Source: Gari tellinella (taxonomy: Eukaryota; Mollusca; Bivalvia; Cardiida; Psammobiidae). From it: DNA of 64,000 bases. Every line of letters begins with the position of its first letter. Positions within the stretch are counted from its first letter, which is position 1. The translations under genes were made by a program, and so were the position numbers. Below the pieces are notes generated by a model. That model searched no databases and was not told the origin of the DNA. It saw nothing but the letters and a program-made list of their open reading frames with translations. The DNA lies in contig OV277862.1 of the NCBI GenBank assembly GCA_922989275.2, positions 40,573,786 to 40,637,785 on the forward strand. Reading direction: 5' to 3'. This document shows positions 52,388-62,357 of the stretch, piece after piece.

Positions 52388-52467
52388 TATAGCAAACCGT
52401 GCAGATCCTAATCAGAGAGCTCCTATAGGAGCCCTCTAATCAGGGTTTACCCTGCTTGCACAAGTTG
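52388..52467. repeat. alpha-type core, solitary
   Basis: AGCAAACCGTGCAGATCCTA to GGGTTTACCCTGCTTGC around GAGCTCCTATAGGAGCCC. Confidence 0.7.
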
Positions 52468-52743
52468 CATAAACTGGTTTTTGACACAGTGAGGTATTTT
52501 ATGGGTGTTCTAGGAAAGTCAAGAACCTTCTTGATTTAGTAACATAAAACCACTGAGTGCAGGAATGTCCTCCACTGCTATTAACGAGTGGTAAAAAGAC
52601 CTGGATTAGAGAGATTCTTCTGGGTATGCAGTTTTTTGTGACATCTCACGTCACCAAATAAATGCCTCGATATTTTATATGTTTAAGGGGCACTTAGAAA
52701 GTTTCCTTCACAGCTGTAGTCTAAATTGTCTGACATTGCCATT

Positions 52744-52885
52744 TTAACCCTTTGCCCCATAGAAGCGCCTTTTTACACATAAAATGTATTCCTCCACTGA
52801 AGAAAATAGTTCCAATTCATACAATCATGAACATGTATCATAAGAAATATTTTTGATATTCTAGAGATGATATCTTAAAGCAGTT
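52744..52885 (-). mobile_element. family A MITE, right part lost
   Basis: TTAACCCTTTGCCCCATAGA through CACTGAAGAAAATAGTTCC, stops in the core (CTTAAAGCAGTTAGC). Confidence 0.77.
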
Positions 52886-52964
52886 AGCAGATTCAGTGCC
52901 CAGAGGCCTCAACAGGTCTGGATGAAAACTGTTGGCAAAGGTCATCATTGCAAGCTTTCAGTGT

Positions 52965-53216
52965 TTAACCCTTTAACCCATAGCCTGTTTCTAGTATTTA
53001 AGATATGTGACCTATTAAAGCAGGCTTAAAGTAAAGCAGAATGTGCCCTAGGGCACATTCTGCTTTACTTTCAGCCTACTTTAAGTTAATATCTGCTAGT
53101 ATATAGAAACTATTTCTTATAGTACATATTCATGACAGTATAAAAGGGAACTATTTTCTTTGGTGGATGAATAAGATGAATGCGCTAAAAGTCGCTTCTA
53201 TAAGGGAAAGGGTTAA
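52965..53216 (+). mobile_element. family A MITE, intact
   Basis: TTAACCCTTTAACCCATAGC to CTATAAGGGAAAGGGTTAA; core perfect (GTGCCCTAGGGCAC). Confidence 0.9.
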
Positions 53217-53294
53217 AGGGTTAACTGCATTCAGCTTATCTGATATTACAAGTTAGTTTTGTCTATTTTGTGAAATGAGTATCAAACAGCATAA

Positions 53295-53484
53295 CAGAGC
53301 TCTAGAAAAGGGGAGTATTTCAAACACTAATTTTTTTTCTTGCATTGAACCCTATGGTGTCACAACTCATTAGAATCGTCTCTTCTAGAGGATTATAAGG
53401 AGTAGTAACACCATAGGATTTGGTTCTGAAATGAGTGAGAAATGTTGGATTTATTCAGTTTACACCGTCTTATCTGGAGCCCTA
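53295..53484 (-). mobile_element. family D MITE
   Basis: CAGAGCTCTAGAAAAGG to CTTATCTGGAGCCCT; one gamma arm diverged (TCTCTTCTAGAGGATTATAA). Confidence 0.83.
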
Positions 53485-53795
53485 GACTATAAGTTATTGC
53501 TTCTGAACTTCTCTGGATCAAAACTATTTGCCAAATGTGCTTTGCCAGGTTAACGGTTTGCATAATTCAGTTAACAAATAATTCCATTACAGCATGTCGA
53601 AATGACGACATTGATTCAATTTACATTAGAGCATGTAGAATGAAAATTGAACACAATCATATTAGCCCAGCTAGAATACATGTATCAGCACAAGACAGTA
53701 TCACTACTTTCCCTGGCAAACTAACAAAACACACAAGCAAACTTTCCAAACATTTCTATTTTCAAAATAACTGAGTCAGACATTACAGTAAATCT
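53485..53795. other. unassigned flank
   Basis: No gene; GGATCAAAACTATTTGCC near 53515 may be a decayed alpha arm. Confidence 0.35.
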
Positions 53796-54018
53796 TTAAC
53801 CCTTTACCCCATAGCATATTTTTAGTATTGAATATAGGTGATCTCTTAAAGCAGGTTGAAAGTAAAGCAGAATGCGCCTTCAAGCTACCATCTGCCAGAA
53901 TATAGAAAATATTTTTTTTTATAATTCATTTTTATGATTGTTTAAATTTCAACTATTTTTTTCAATGCAGAAATAAATCAGGCGCGTAAAAAGGCGTATT
54001 TATGGGCTAGTGGGTTAA
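53796..54018 (+). mobile_element. family A MITE, one palindrome arm deleted
   Basis: TTAACCCTTTACCCCATAGC to TATGGGCTAGTGGGTTAA; the left arm ends at AGAATGCGCCTTCAAGCTAC, so the right arm of the stem is exactly missing. Confidence 0.87.
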
Positions 54019-54040
54019 ATGCAAAAGCAGGGTTCAAGTA

Positions 54041-54217
54041 CAGTTGAACTTCGATATCTCGAACTCGTTTAACTCGAATTATCCGATAGTTTGACATGTG
54101 AACTGCATTATTCCATGCTCGGTTAAGCCGAACATACCCATATTTCAAAGCCACGTTTTAACTTTGAAATACGGGTATGTTCGACAAAACCTACTTCGAG
54201 ATATCGAAGTTTGACTG
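54041..54217. mobile_element. family G MITE, best copy
   Basis: CAGTTGAACTTCGATATCTC and its inverse GAGATATCGAAGTTTGACTG, TA at both ends. Core TTCAAAGCCACGTTTTAACT, with the GTTAAAACGTGGC arm partly deleted, and ACATACCCATATTTC inverted about it. Confidence 0.88.
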
Positions 54218-54221
54218 TATT

Positions 54222-54374
54222 TCAAAACATAAAATCCTAATGCTTCTGACTTACTTGTACTCATTAGAATCACATGGCTTTGCAATAATGGTAGTAACAC
54301 CATAGGATTTATTATTAAAATAAGTGAGAAATTGTTGGATTTGTTCAATTTACTCCCTCTTATCTGGAGCCCTG
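54222..54374 (-). mobile_element. family D MITE, left part lost
   Basis: TACTCATTAGAATC and GTAGTAACACCATAGGATTT to CTTATCTGGAGCCCTG, next to the family G copy. Confidence 0.75.
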
Positions 54375-54508
54375 AATTATGAGTTATGCAAAATTGTCAA
54401 ATTGTCTAAAGTCAGACACATTTGTCCATACAGCTGAAAATTGTTATGCTAACTTGTCAGGGTCTACACTGTTTGCATTTGTCCTCTATGACATGCAGGA
54501 AATAAACG

Positions 54509-54701
54509 CAGGGCTCCAGATAAGAGGGAGTAAACTGAACAAATCCAACATTTTCTCACTCATTTCAGCACCGAATCCTATGGTGTTACTACTCATTAGA
54601 ACCGTCTCTAAGAGACGATTCTAATGAATAGTGACACCATAGGTTTTAATGCAGAAATGAAGATTTTTGTTTTTAAAATACTCCCCTTATCTGGAGCCCT
54701 G
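54509..54701 (+). mobile_element. family D MITE
   Basis: CAGGGCTCCAGATAAGAG to CTTATCTGGAGCCCTG, AAACG near both sides but not in register; gamma core intact. Confidence 0.88.
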
Positions 54702-54943
54702 TGCAAACGGGCTAACAGCTATCCAAGACTTAATCAGGAACCTGCAGTATGTGAGCCAAATCAATGTTAGTAAATGTCTCCCGCTTTCTCAAATCAAATA
54801 ACTATAGTGGCCATGCGGGCTTTCCGTTGCCTTATTACTGTAATAATTAGGCAAGAGGACAGTGACTGCATACTATAGTAGGAAACTGCAGTGATCAAAC
54901 CAGTGTGACAAGCCAGCAATCTACAACATGGCACACATATTGC

Positions 54944-55002
54944 TTAACCCATTATCCAATAAATACGTCTTTTTACGTCTTTAATTTATTCTTCAACAGG
55001 AA
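54944..55002 (-). mobile_element. family A left fragment
   Basis: TTAACCCATTATCCAATAAA and TTTAATTTATTCTTCAAC, then unrelated sequence. Confidence 0.65.
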
Positions 55003-55276
55003 ACGTCCCAAGTCCAAAAATTATGCACATGGCGGCGCTTCTATGGCGATTTGGATGATTTTGCAGAATCGCCATGAGCGCAGTAGAATCAACGTCCAGT
55101 GGAATGGGGGTATAACATGGAGTTTGGTGGAGATATGAATTAGAAATTTTAGGAAATACTAATCTACTGGATCTTAAATTCTCTGGAGCATTTCTTCAGA
55201 GTGACCAAGTTCTTGCTTTCAGCAGTCAGACAGGGTTATGGTTCCTGCTGGGTGAACAAGTTTATTACTGGTACAT
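55003..55276. other. unassigned flank with two inverted 20-bp words
   Basis: GGCGATTTGGATGATTTTGC and AGAATCGCCATGAGCGC pair around 55048-55080. Part of this stretch (AGAGTGACCAAGTTCTTGCT..GAACAAGTTTATTACTGGTAC) is directly repeated at 55526-55608, so the family D copy at 55277 sits in a duplicated segment. Confidence 0.55.
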
Positions 55277-55469
55277 CAGTGTTCGAGATAAGGGGAGAGT
55301 AATCTGAACAAATCCACCACTTTCTCGCTCATACTACACCAAATCCTATGGTGTTACTACTCATTAGAATCATCTCTTTGAGACAATTCTAATGAGTAGT
55401 GACACCATAGGGTTTTAAGCAGAAATAAATGTTTAAGTTTGTGAAATACTCCCCTTAAATGGATCCCTG
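55277..55469 (+). mobile_element. family D MITE with a 5-bp direct flank
   Basis: CAGTGTTCGAGATAAGG to AAATGGATCCCTG; TACAT on both sides. Gamma core intact (AATCATCTCTTTGAGACAATT). Confidence 0.82.
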
Positions 55470-55525
55470 TACATTTTGAGTATTATATTTTTATTTGCTC
55501 ATGGCATGAGTGACTTCCAGCTTAC

Positions 55526-55608
55526 TTCAGAGTGACCAAGTTCTTGCTTTCAGCAGTTACAGACAGGGTTATGGTTCCTGCTGGGTGAACAAGTTTATTA
55601 CTGGTACA
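55526..55608. repeat. direct repeat of 55198-55275
   Basis: About 80 bp, TCAGAGTGACCAAGTTCTTG..CTTTCAGCAG to CAAGTTTATTACTGGTACA, nearly identical to the stretch just left of the family D copy; it lacks the inserted element. Confidence 0.85.
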
Positions 55609-55782
55609 GTTTGATAGCCAAATATTTTGATTTGCTCATGGCACTTCCAGCTGGCAATATAACTGGGTGATTTATATCCTAGACAGACACATGCCCTCCA
55701 AAACAAATGAATTTGTAATGCCCTGACAGTCTACCATCCAAACATTGTCATTGAAGTTTTACACAATTCCCATTTCTATTAT

Positions 55783-56005
55783 ATAACCCTTATATTGCTA
55801 ATTTTTTTCATATGGACTATTCCATTTTTGATAAATGGCAAGTTTTTTTTTGTAAGTGATTTTTATTGAAATTTTTTAGACACAAAATGAAAGTAAACCA
55901 AACAGTGTAGACCTTGATCAGAGGGCTCCTAAAGGAGCCCTCTGATCAGGGTCTACACTGTTTGCAAAATATACATAAATACTTGTTTCTAGCATAGAAA
56001 GGGAT
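55783..56005 (+). mobile_element. family M MITE
   Basis: AACCCTTATATTGCTAATTT to TTTCTAGCATAGAAAGGG; perfect alpha palindrome (GGGCTCCTAAAGGAGCCC) with GTGTAGACCTTGATCAGA arms. Flanking TTAA decayed. Confidence 0.75.
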
Positions 56006-56269
56006 GGGATACAAAATCAATTCCCTTGAATATGTTTTATACAATTTACATTTCGTGCCTCTGTGTTGTTGTCAGATTTCAAAGCAACTGCCTGTCTGTT
56101 TTTTGTTACATTACAAGTTAGGCAAGTAAAATTTAAACATAACCTGTCTTTGGAATGCAATGGAACGCAGTCAAACGTGTGTAATATCTGAAAACACAGA
56201 AATTGCATAGAAATTTCTCAGCTCATTGGCTCTAATGATGAGTATACTAATATTTTACATTGTTCTTGT

Positions 56270-56385
56270 AAAACATGTGTCCTATGTAAACAGTGTAGAT
56301 GCAAATTACAGATCTCCTGATGATCGATCTGTACAGTTTGTCATTTTGCAATAAATTGTAAAACACAACCTTGAATAGCCAAAAC
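56270..56385 (+). mobile_element. family J fragment
   Basis: TGTGTCCTATGTAAACAGTG, damaged core (GATCTCCTGATGATCGATCT), then TCATTTTGCAATAAATTGTA. Confidence 0.55.
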
Positions 56386-57049
56386 TGAAGTAGATGTTAT
56401 TTGAGACTAGAATTGTCTACTTTAATTGTCAGAGGAGAACAAGTTAATGCTTAAGGCAAGATGAATATCAGACTGAACACTGAGATCTTGAAAACTGTAA
56501 CCTTGCATGACCCATGGTTTATAATGTCCTTCAACTTCAGGATGACTATGACAAGCCGTTTTGGATTTGCTAAACGCCAATGCAGTCTTTGCCTTAAGTT
56601 TTTCAGACCACTTGCCTGAAACTGAAAAAAACTGCTTTTTCACTGTAATATGCCAAATTCTGATGTAAATATCACTTGCCCGAATTAGAAACCACTTGCC
56701 CTGGGTTTTGGGCAAGTGGGTTGAGAGAGTGAAGACTGCCAATGTAAAATTGGTGAAAAACATTATTTTCGGTTATAGATGAACCAACCTTGATTGTAAA
56801 CTAACATGATAGAGGTCACTGACACTAGCTTTAGATATGATCAGTTAATTGCAAAAAAATCCCAGAGAAGTGGCATTAACAGATGTTCTTAGCAGCACAT
56901 TCTTGGAGCTTAGAAAGTTTTATCCGTCCAAAACATTTCCTAGGGTGTAACCCACTGATAACCTCACACAATGAATCATTGTAAAGAGTACCTGTACATT
57001 ACAAACAGTGAAATATCATCAAACTTTGACATCTCAAAGTCACTCAACC
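56386..57049. other. unassigned flank with CACTTGCC words
   Basis: A 113-codon minus-strand frame (56422-56763) spans a region with CCACTTGCCTGAAACTG, ATCACTTGCCCGAATT and the hairpin CCACTTGCCCTGGGTTTTGG..GCAAGTGG. The peptide (for example HSHPEVEGHYKPWVMQGYSF) is unrecognised; the repeated words suggest a mobile-element remnant. Confidence 0.4.
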
Positions 57050-57304
57050 TTATATTACCCCATTATCATAAATATGCCTTTTTTAGGCCTCCAATTTATT
57101 ACCCCACTGAAGAAAATAATTCCCATTTATACAGTCATGAATATGTACCATATAAAATATTTTCTTTATTCTAGCAAAGGATACCTAAAGCAGGCTGAAA
57201 GTAAAGCAGAATGCATCTTCAGGCACATTCTGCTTTACTTTCAACCTGCTTTAAGTGGACGCCTATTTTTAAAACTAGAAACAGGCTATGGGGTAATGGA
57301 TTAA
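57050..57304 (-). mobile_element. family A MITE
   Basis: ATTACCCCATTATCATAAAT to TATGGGGTAATGGATTAA; core intact (GCATCTTCAGGCAC). Confidence 0.87.
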
Positions 57305-57330
57305 AACCAACATACCCGTATTTCAACATA

Positions 57331-58003
57331 AACAAGAGGGCCTGAAGGCCCTGATATCGCTCACTTTTTATAATGAAGCCTGATAGCTTTACCTTTGAAT
57401 TTCACCTGTTTTATTCTAAATCCAGTCAAATTGTAGAATAGCATGTACACAACATTGCAATATGACCCATTCTAGCATGTATAGTAGAGTACATCAAAGG
57501 CAGATAACTAGAGCCTAAATAATACTGAAATGAAGCCTTTTCTAGCATTTCAAAGTAAATCAAGGGCAGATAACTCTTGCCACAATGATCAGATTTCAAC
57601 AATAATTGCAATCCCTCGAGAACTTATAGCTATATACATTGTGTGCAATTATAACTAAAATCCATTGAAAATTGTGGCCTCTAGAGTGCAAACACTGTTA
57701 AATATGGCATTTTCAGCAATTCAAAGGTAGATAACTCTTGACCTATAAATCCGATTCCAACCATAACCTAACTCATCCGAATTCTTACGGTTATATGCAA
57801 TCTGAGCAAGTTTAAGAAAGATTGGATTAAAATTGTGGCCTCTAGAGTGTAAACACCCTTTAATATGGCATTTTCAGCAATTCAAAGGTAAATAAGATTG
57901 GATAAAAATTGTGGCCTCTAGAGTGTAAACACCAAAATTGTTGACGCCGGACTTTCAAGGATTGCAAAAGCTCATCCTGAGCTAGCTCAGGTGAGCTAAA
58001 AAG
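57331..58003 (+). mobile_element. family I repeat, most complete copy
   Basis: ACAAGAGGGCCTGAAGGCCC, TGATATCGCTCACTTTTTAT to GAGCTAGCTCAGGTGAGCTA, AAAAG. Contains an internal duplication: ATTGTGGCCTCTAGAGTGTA with TATGGCATTTTCAGCAATTC occurs about three times between 57670 and 57935. Confidence 0.75.
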
Positions 58004-58105
58004 TTGGGAAGAAAAATTAACTCTCTGTAAAGAAGGTTGACTCTCTATAGAATTACAGAGTCAAATGTTCTTTACACAGAGTCTCAGCTTTTCTTCCCAA
58101 CTTTT
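58001..58105. repeat. foldback at the right edge of the family I repeat
   Basis: AAAAGTTGGGAAGAAAAATT at left, TTTTCTTCCCAACTTTTGG at right; the stem is interrupted in the middle by ACTCTCTGTAAAGAA/TTCTTTACACAGAGT. Confidence 0.8.
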
Positions 58106-58218
58106 GGTTTATAGCATAAAACTTAATTTGATGATGAAAAATTTCGATAAGTAGTGTAAAATTGTGCTAAGAGCTCAACAAATGAAGATTGAATATCTTT
58201 ATAAAGACTTATGAATGA

Positions 58219-58640
58219 TTAACCCTGCACTCCATAGATACACCATCTTATGCAATTAATTCATTCCCACACTGAAGAAAAATAAAGTTCCACTTTTTGC
58301 AGTAATGAATATGCAACATACAGGTGAAACTCAATACTTCAAACTCGCATTACTTCAAACATACCCATATTTCAAAGTTAAAACGTGGCTTAGCCACGTT
58401 TTAACTTTGAAATACGGGTATGTTGGACTTAAGCGAGATTGAGTTACCAAAATTAAACTAATGAAATACTGGATGGGTCGATTTCAGCGAGTTCGAAGTA
58501 TAGCGTCTTGGCTGTACAATCTTTTCCTATATCCTAGCAGACCTGTACAGTAGCTTAAAGCAAGATGAAAGAAAGCAGAATATGTGCCTAATTCAGGCAT
58601 TCTGCCTTTAACTTTCAACCTGCTTTAAGTGGACATGGTA
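58219..58640 (-). mobile_element. family A MITE split by family G
   Basis: TTAACCCTGCACTCCATAGA.. then the insertion at 58321-58514, then ATATCCTAGCAGACC and a damaged beta core. Right end missing. Confidence 0.75.
58321..58514. mobile_element. family G MITE nested in family A
   Basis: TA, CAGGTGAAACTCAATACTTC to AGCGTCTTGGCTG, TA. Core perfect: AAAGTTAAAACGTGGCTTAG and CCACGTTTTAACTTTGAAAT. Confidence 0.85.
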
Positions 58641-58646
58641 ACACAT

Positions 58647-58864
58647 TTAACTCTAGCAAGGAACAGTGTACATGTGAAGATTACACTTGTCCCATGCAAA
58701 CAGTGTATACCCTGATCACGGAGCCCTCTGATCAGGGTATAGACTGTTTGTCATTTTGAAATATATTGTTCAAATAGAATCAACCATAAATAGTCAAAAT
58801 TGGACAAGACTTATTTTGAAATTGGAATTATATCCATTAAATGTTTCAGGGGTGAATGAGTTAA
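58647..58864 (+). mobile_element. family J MITE
   Basis: TTAACTCTAGCAAGGAACAG to GGTGAATGAGTTAA; core partly deleted on the left arm (CTGATCACGGAGCCCTCTGA). Confidence 0.8.
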
Positions 58865-59132
58865 ATAGTACTGACATTACTACATTTGATTTGATTGTTT
58901 TTAACCATAGATTAAACCCTAAATTATAGTGTGTAAACAGCTATGTCTAATCTTTTAAAGCCCTATATGCTCTCCAATCAAAGTTTATACCTTTTTTATC
59001 AAAAATAGTTTATAGCATTGCACCACTTATGCACCATATGTACCGACTACTACCGAGTACTCTTTACCTAACTTTGCTCAATGTTCAAATAGACTCTTCA
59101 ATTTTCTGATCAATGATTGTTGGAAATGCCAC

Positions 59133-59360
59133 TTAACCCACGCCTCTTACTTATTCCTCCACTGAAGAAAAAAGTTCCAGTTTATACAGCAAAGAATATG
59201 CACCAAAAGAAATATTTTCCATATCCTAGAAGATGGTAGCTTAAAGCAGGCTGAAAGTAAAGCAGAATGTGCCTTAAGGCACATTCTGCTTTACTTTCAA
59301 CCTGCTTTAAGTGGTCACCTGTTTTCGAAGCAAGAAATAGGCTAAGAGGTAATGGGTTAA
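59133..59360 (-). mobile_element. family A MITE
   Basis: TTAACCCACGCCTCTTACTT (terminal repeat shortened) to AGAGGTAATGGGTTAA; core perfect (GTGCCTTAAGGCAC). Confidence 0.87.
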
Positions 59361-59466
59361 CAATCTTAAAAACGATTTAAATTGATGGCAAACAGTGAAG
59401 ACCCTAATGAGAGGGCTTGACTGCAGGGTATACAGAATTATATAATTCAGGTTCCCTTAAATTGTG

Positions 59467-59695
59467 TTAACTCTTTCAAAAAATAATACTCATTACATTT
59501 GCAAACAGCTTATAATACCCTGATCAGAGGGCTCCCATAGGAGCCCTCTGATCAGGGTCTACACTGTTTGCTAATTTAAAGCAGTATTTAATATATATCC
59601 AGAATTCCAAGTAGATTGGTTCATGTTTTGGTAACTAAAAGATCCACAAGTGAACCTAATAACCCACAAGAGTAACTAAGTGATGAAAGTGTTAA
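59467..59695 (-). mobile_element. family B MITE
   Basis: TTAACTCTTTCAAAAAATAA to GATGAAAGTGTTAA; alpha palindrome around GGGCTCCCATAGGAGCCC. Confidence 0.85.
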
Positions 59696-59708
59696 CATTA
59701 ATTTCAAA

Positions 59709-59928
59709 TTAACTCTTTGAATTTTGAGTAATTTTTTCATCTGCAAGATGTGTCTGCTACCTTTCTTAAAGTAGGATTTCTGCATTACTTTTCCAAACAG
59801 GGTGAGAACTAATAAACATTTTGGATCCTGATAACATGCTGTGTTACACAGCATCATCAGTATGTCATCAGGATACAAACTGTTTGTAAAGTTTATCATG
59901 GTTTAGACACTAGCGTTTTAAGAGTTAT
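59709..59928 (-). mobile_element. family F MITE
   Basis: TTAACTCTTTGAATTTTGAG to GCGTTTTAAGAGTTAT; core ACATGCTGTGTTACACAGCA. Confidence 0.8.
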
Positions 59929-60460
59929 AACCAGTTGATATATAATATGTTCAGTTAATTTATTTGAATGAACCTATCAAATTCATTAAAACACAAAGCC
60001 CTTGATTCCACCAAATCATTATTTGTTACCTGAATCCACTATCCTTTAGGCATTGCTGTGGTTAAAAGTTCATAAAAATTTGTGTTAATTCTAATATAGA
60101 AATATATAATGCAAAAGACAATACAGTTTTGGTTCTGATTACCTTTAAAACACTATAAACTTGGTTACAAATCTTTTAAACAGCTTGGATTCAGATCAGG
60201 CATCCTTAAATTGAAAGTCACTCAGCTCCTGCTTCTGTAAATACAAAATATTTCTACTTATTTTCAGATTTTTGGCAGACATTTTCTGCAGACAACTAAT
60301 ACATAGATCTACTGTTGTACGGATATGAGGATAAAAGGGCTTACAGGATAAAGGGTTTACAAGGTATAATGGATTTCGGATGTATTTATCAATTTTTTAG
60401 ATCCGCTCCTGTTGCTTGTTGTTCTAAACATCCATTTCAAACGTTTCACGGGTAAACTAC
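59929..60460. other. unassigned flank with a half alpha core
   Basis: AAACAGCTTGGATTCAGATC at 60179 without a partner. No gene recognised. Confidence 0.4.
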
Positions 60461-60673
60461 TTAACTCTTTCTCCATCATTAAATTTTCTCCTTTAAAAAT
60501 TGCCATCTGCAAGTTACCTCCAATCTCAAATTCCAGGTCATTTTACCAGAAGACATTAACATGGCTGTCAATCTGTATGGATCCAGATCAGCTGCCAAAT
60601 AACTTGGAGTCTGATCCATATCCAAACTGTCTGCTAATGCCAATATTGATGTGCATAGCAGTGACCGGGTTAA
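60461..60673 (+). mobile_element. family N MITE chained to family C
   Basis: TTAACTCTTTCTCCATCATT to ATAGCAGTGACCGGGTTAA, a diverged alpha core (CTGTATGGATCCAGATCAGC). Shares its right TTAA with family C copy 5. Named from a single copy. Confidence 0.6.
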
Positions 60674-60883
60674 CCCTTAGCCCGCCGAATAAATTGTCGT
60701 CTGCTATATTTCTCGTCTGCTTCAAGTTTCAAAGTGCTTCAAAGTTGCTCAAAATTGCTGAAAATGTTGTCCGAGTATCAAACAGCTTGGATCCGGATGA
60801 GACGCCGAGTTACTCGGCGTCTCATCCGGATCCAAGCTGTTTGCATATGGAGCTATAGTCGTGAGTGGCAGGCTAAGGGTTAA
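60670..60883 (+). mobile_element. family C MITE, copy 5 (214 bp)
   Basis: TTAACCCTTAGCCCGCCGAA to AGTGGCAGGCTAAGGGTTAA; about three substitutions relative to copies 3 and 4. The 148-codon open frame here is a product of the MITE pair. Confidence 0.95.
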
Positions 60884-60959
60884 GATAAGATAAATCCTGC
60901 TGAGTAAGCAGGTATGAAAGTACAACCCTAACTGTTTGCGGGTGAGCATAATCCATCAG

Positions 60960-61131
60960 AGGCAAAAAGTGTAGATCCTGATCAGAGGGCTCCTGAGGGA
61001 GCCCTCTGATCAGGGTCTACACTCCCATAATCTGAAACATTTTTGGGACAAACTCCTCTAAAGTCAATATAGACAGGTCCATACTAAGAAATTGGAAGGG
61101 TTCATTTGGAAAGCCAGAAGTGTAAGGTTAA
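60960..61131 (-). mobile_element. family L MITE, left truncated
   Basis: Alpha core perfect (GGGCTCCTGAGGGAGCCC), then TTTGGAAAGCCAGAAGTGTA and AGGTTAA. Confidence 0.78.
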
Positions 61132-61266
61132 ATGTTCACGGTCATGCCTAGTGTCTGTACAGTGTTCGAAATAGTTGAAAATTGTCAATATTTGATAGGT
61201 CAGTCCTTATGCTAAAAGAGGGTCCCTAGTTTCAATAATGCATGTCTTTCAACCAAATAAACCATA

Positions 61267-61515
61267 TAATTTATGGCCTAATTCTAGTTTTGAAGACGCA
61301 GGTGACCACCAAAAGCCGGTTGATAGTAAAGCAGAATGCGCCTTAATTAAGGCACATTCTGCTTTACTTTCAGCCTGTTGAAAGCTAACATTTACTAGGA
61401 TATAGATTTTACTTTGAACAGTGCATATTCATAAATTTATAAATTAGAACTATTTTCTTCAGTGGATAAATAAGTTAAAGGCATAAAAATGTGTACATAT
61501 GGAGTAATTGGTTAA
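61267..61515 (+). mobile_element. family A MITE, left terminus lost
   Basis: TTATGGCCTAATTCTAGTTT to CATATGGAGTAATTGGTTAA; core centre GCGCCTTAATTAAGGCAC. Confidence 0.83.
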
Positions 61516-61915
61516 ACTGAAAACAAATTGATACAAGTGTTAACAGTTTAGATCAAAATTAGTAGCCAGGTTACAACAAAGTCATAAACAAGAATTCTGT
61601 TGTTCATGTGTTACTGAAAGCGTGAAATCCCGCCTATGGTTTTGCAATGAAGTCAATATAAATATTCAAAAAATAGTGTAAAAACTAACATGGAATGTTG
61701 GAGTTAATCCAAATGATGTCAGCAGCTACCATTGCAAAGAGAAAAGCAATACCATTTGTCTTGCTTTGGAATCCTGCATAGGGGCGTAACAAAAAATTGA
61801 AAAGAGAACTCATTCATGCAGTATTTAACGAGCATAATGTCCCTAAATATGCGATAATTTTTTTTAAAGAGGATTCATTGATGATGTTAAATACTGGTTA
61901 TAATTATGATGTAGC
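61516..61915. other. unassigned flank
   Basis: No gene or repeat recognised. Confidence 0.35.
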
Positions 61916-62164
61916 TTAACCCATTACTCCATAAATATGACTTTTTACGCCTTTCATTTATTCTTCCACTGAAGAAAATAGTTCCAATTTGTATAATTAT
62001 GAATATGGATAACAAGAAATATTTTCTATATCCTAGCTGGTGGTAGCTTAAAGCAGATTGAAAGTAAAGCAGAATGTGCCTAAAGGAACATTCTGCTTTA
62101 CTTTCAACCTGCTTTAAGTGGAAACCTATATTAAATACTTGAAACAGGCTATGGGGTAATAAAC
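61916..62164 (-). mobile_element. family A MITE
   Basis: TTAACCCATTACTCCATAAA to GGCTATGGGGTAATAAAC; core near-perfect. A second terminal stub (AACCCATTATCACATAACC) follows directly. Confidence 0.87.
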
Positions 62165-62357
62165 CCATTATCACATAACCAGTTTTTGAAAACATTCTAG
62201 CTAAGAAAATTACTTTTCTAACCTTAGAAATAACTAGAACGGCTATCACTAAAGGTGATAAATACCCCCACTATGCAGCACTCTGTCACACTCTGCAGAC
62301 GTTTTCAATGAGGTTTGACAATGGCAGGGTGCTGGCACCATCATAAAAACTTGGAAA

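Noticed and set aside
60412..60858. 148-codon plus-strand open frame, the longest in the window
   Set aside because: Its C-terminal half is the family C MITE read through its palindrome; nearly the same peptide appears at the other family C copies, so it reflects repeat sequence.
222..61131. Rho-independent terminators at the many stem-loops
   Set aside because: The hairpins are MITE cores in an animal genome, with no bacterial-type genes or T-tracts placed as terminators.
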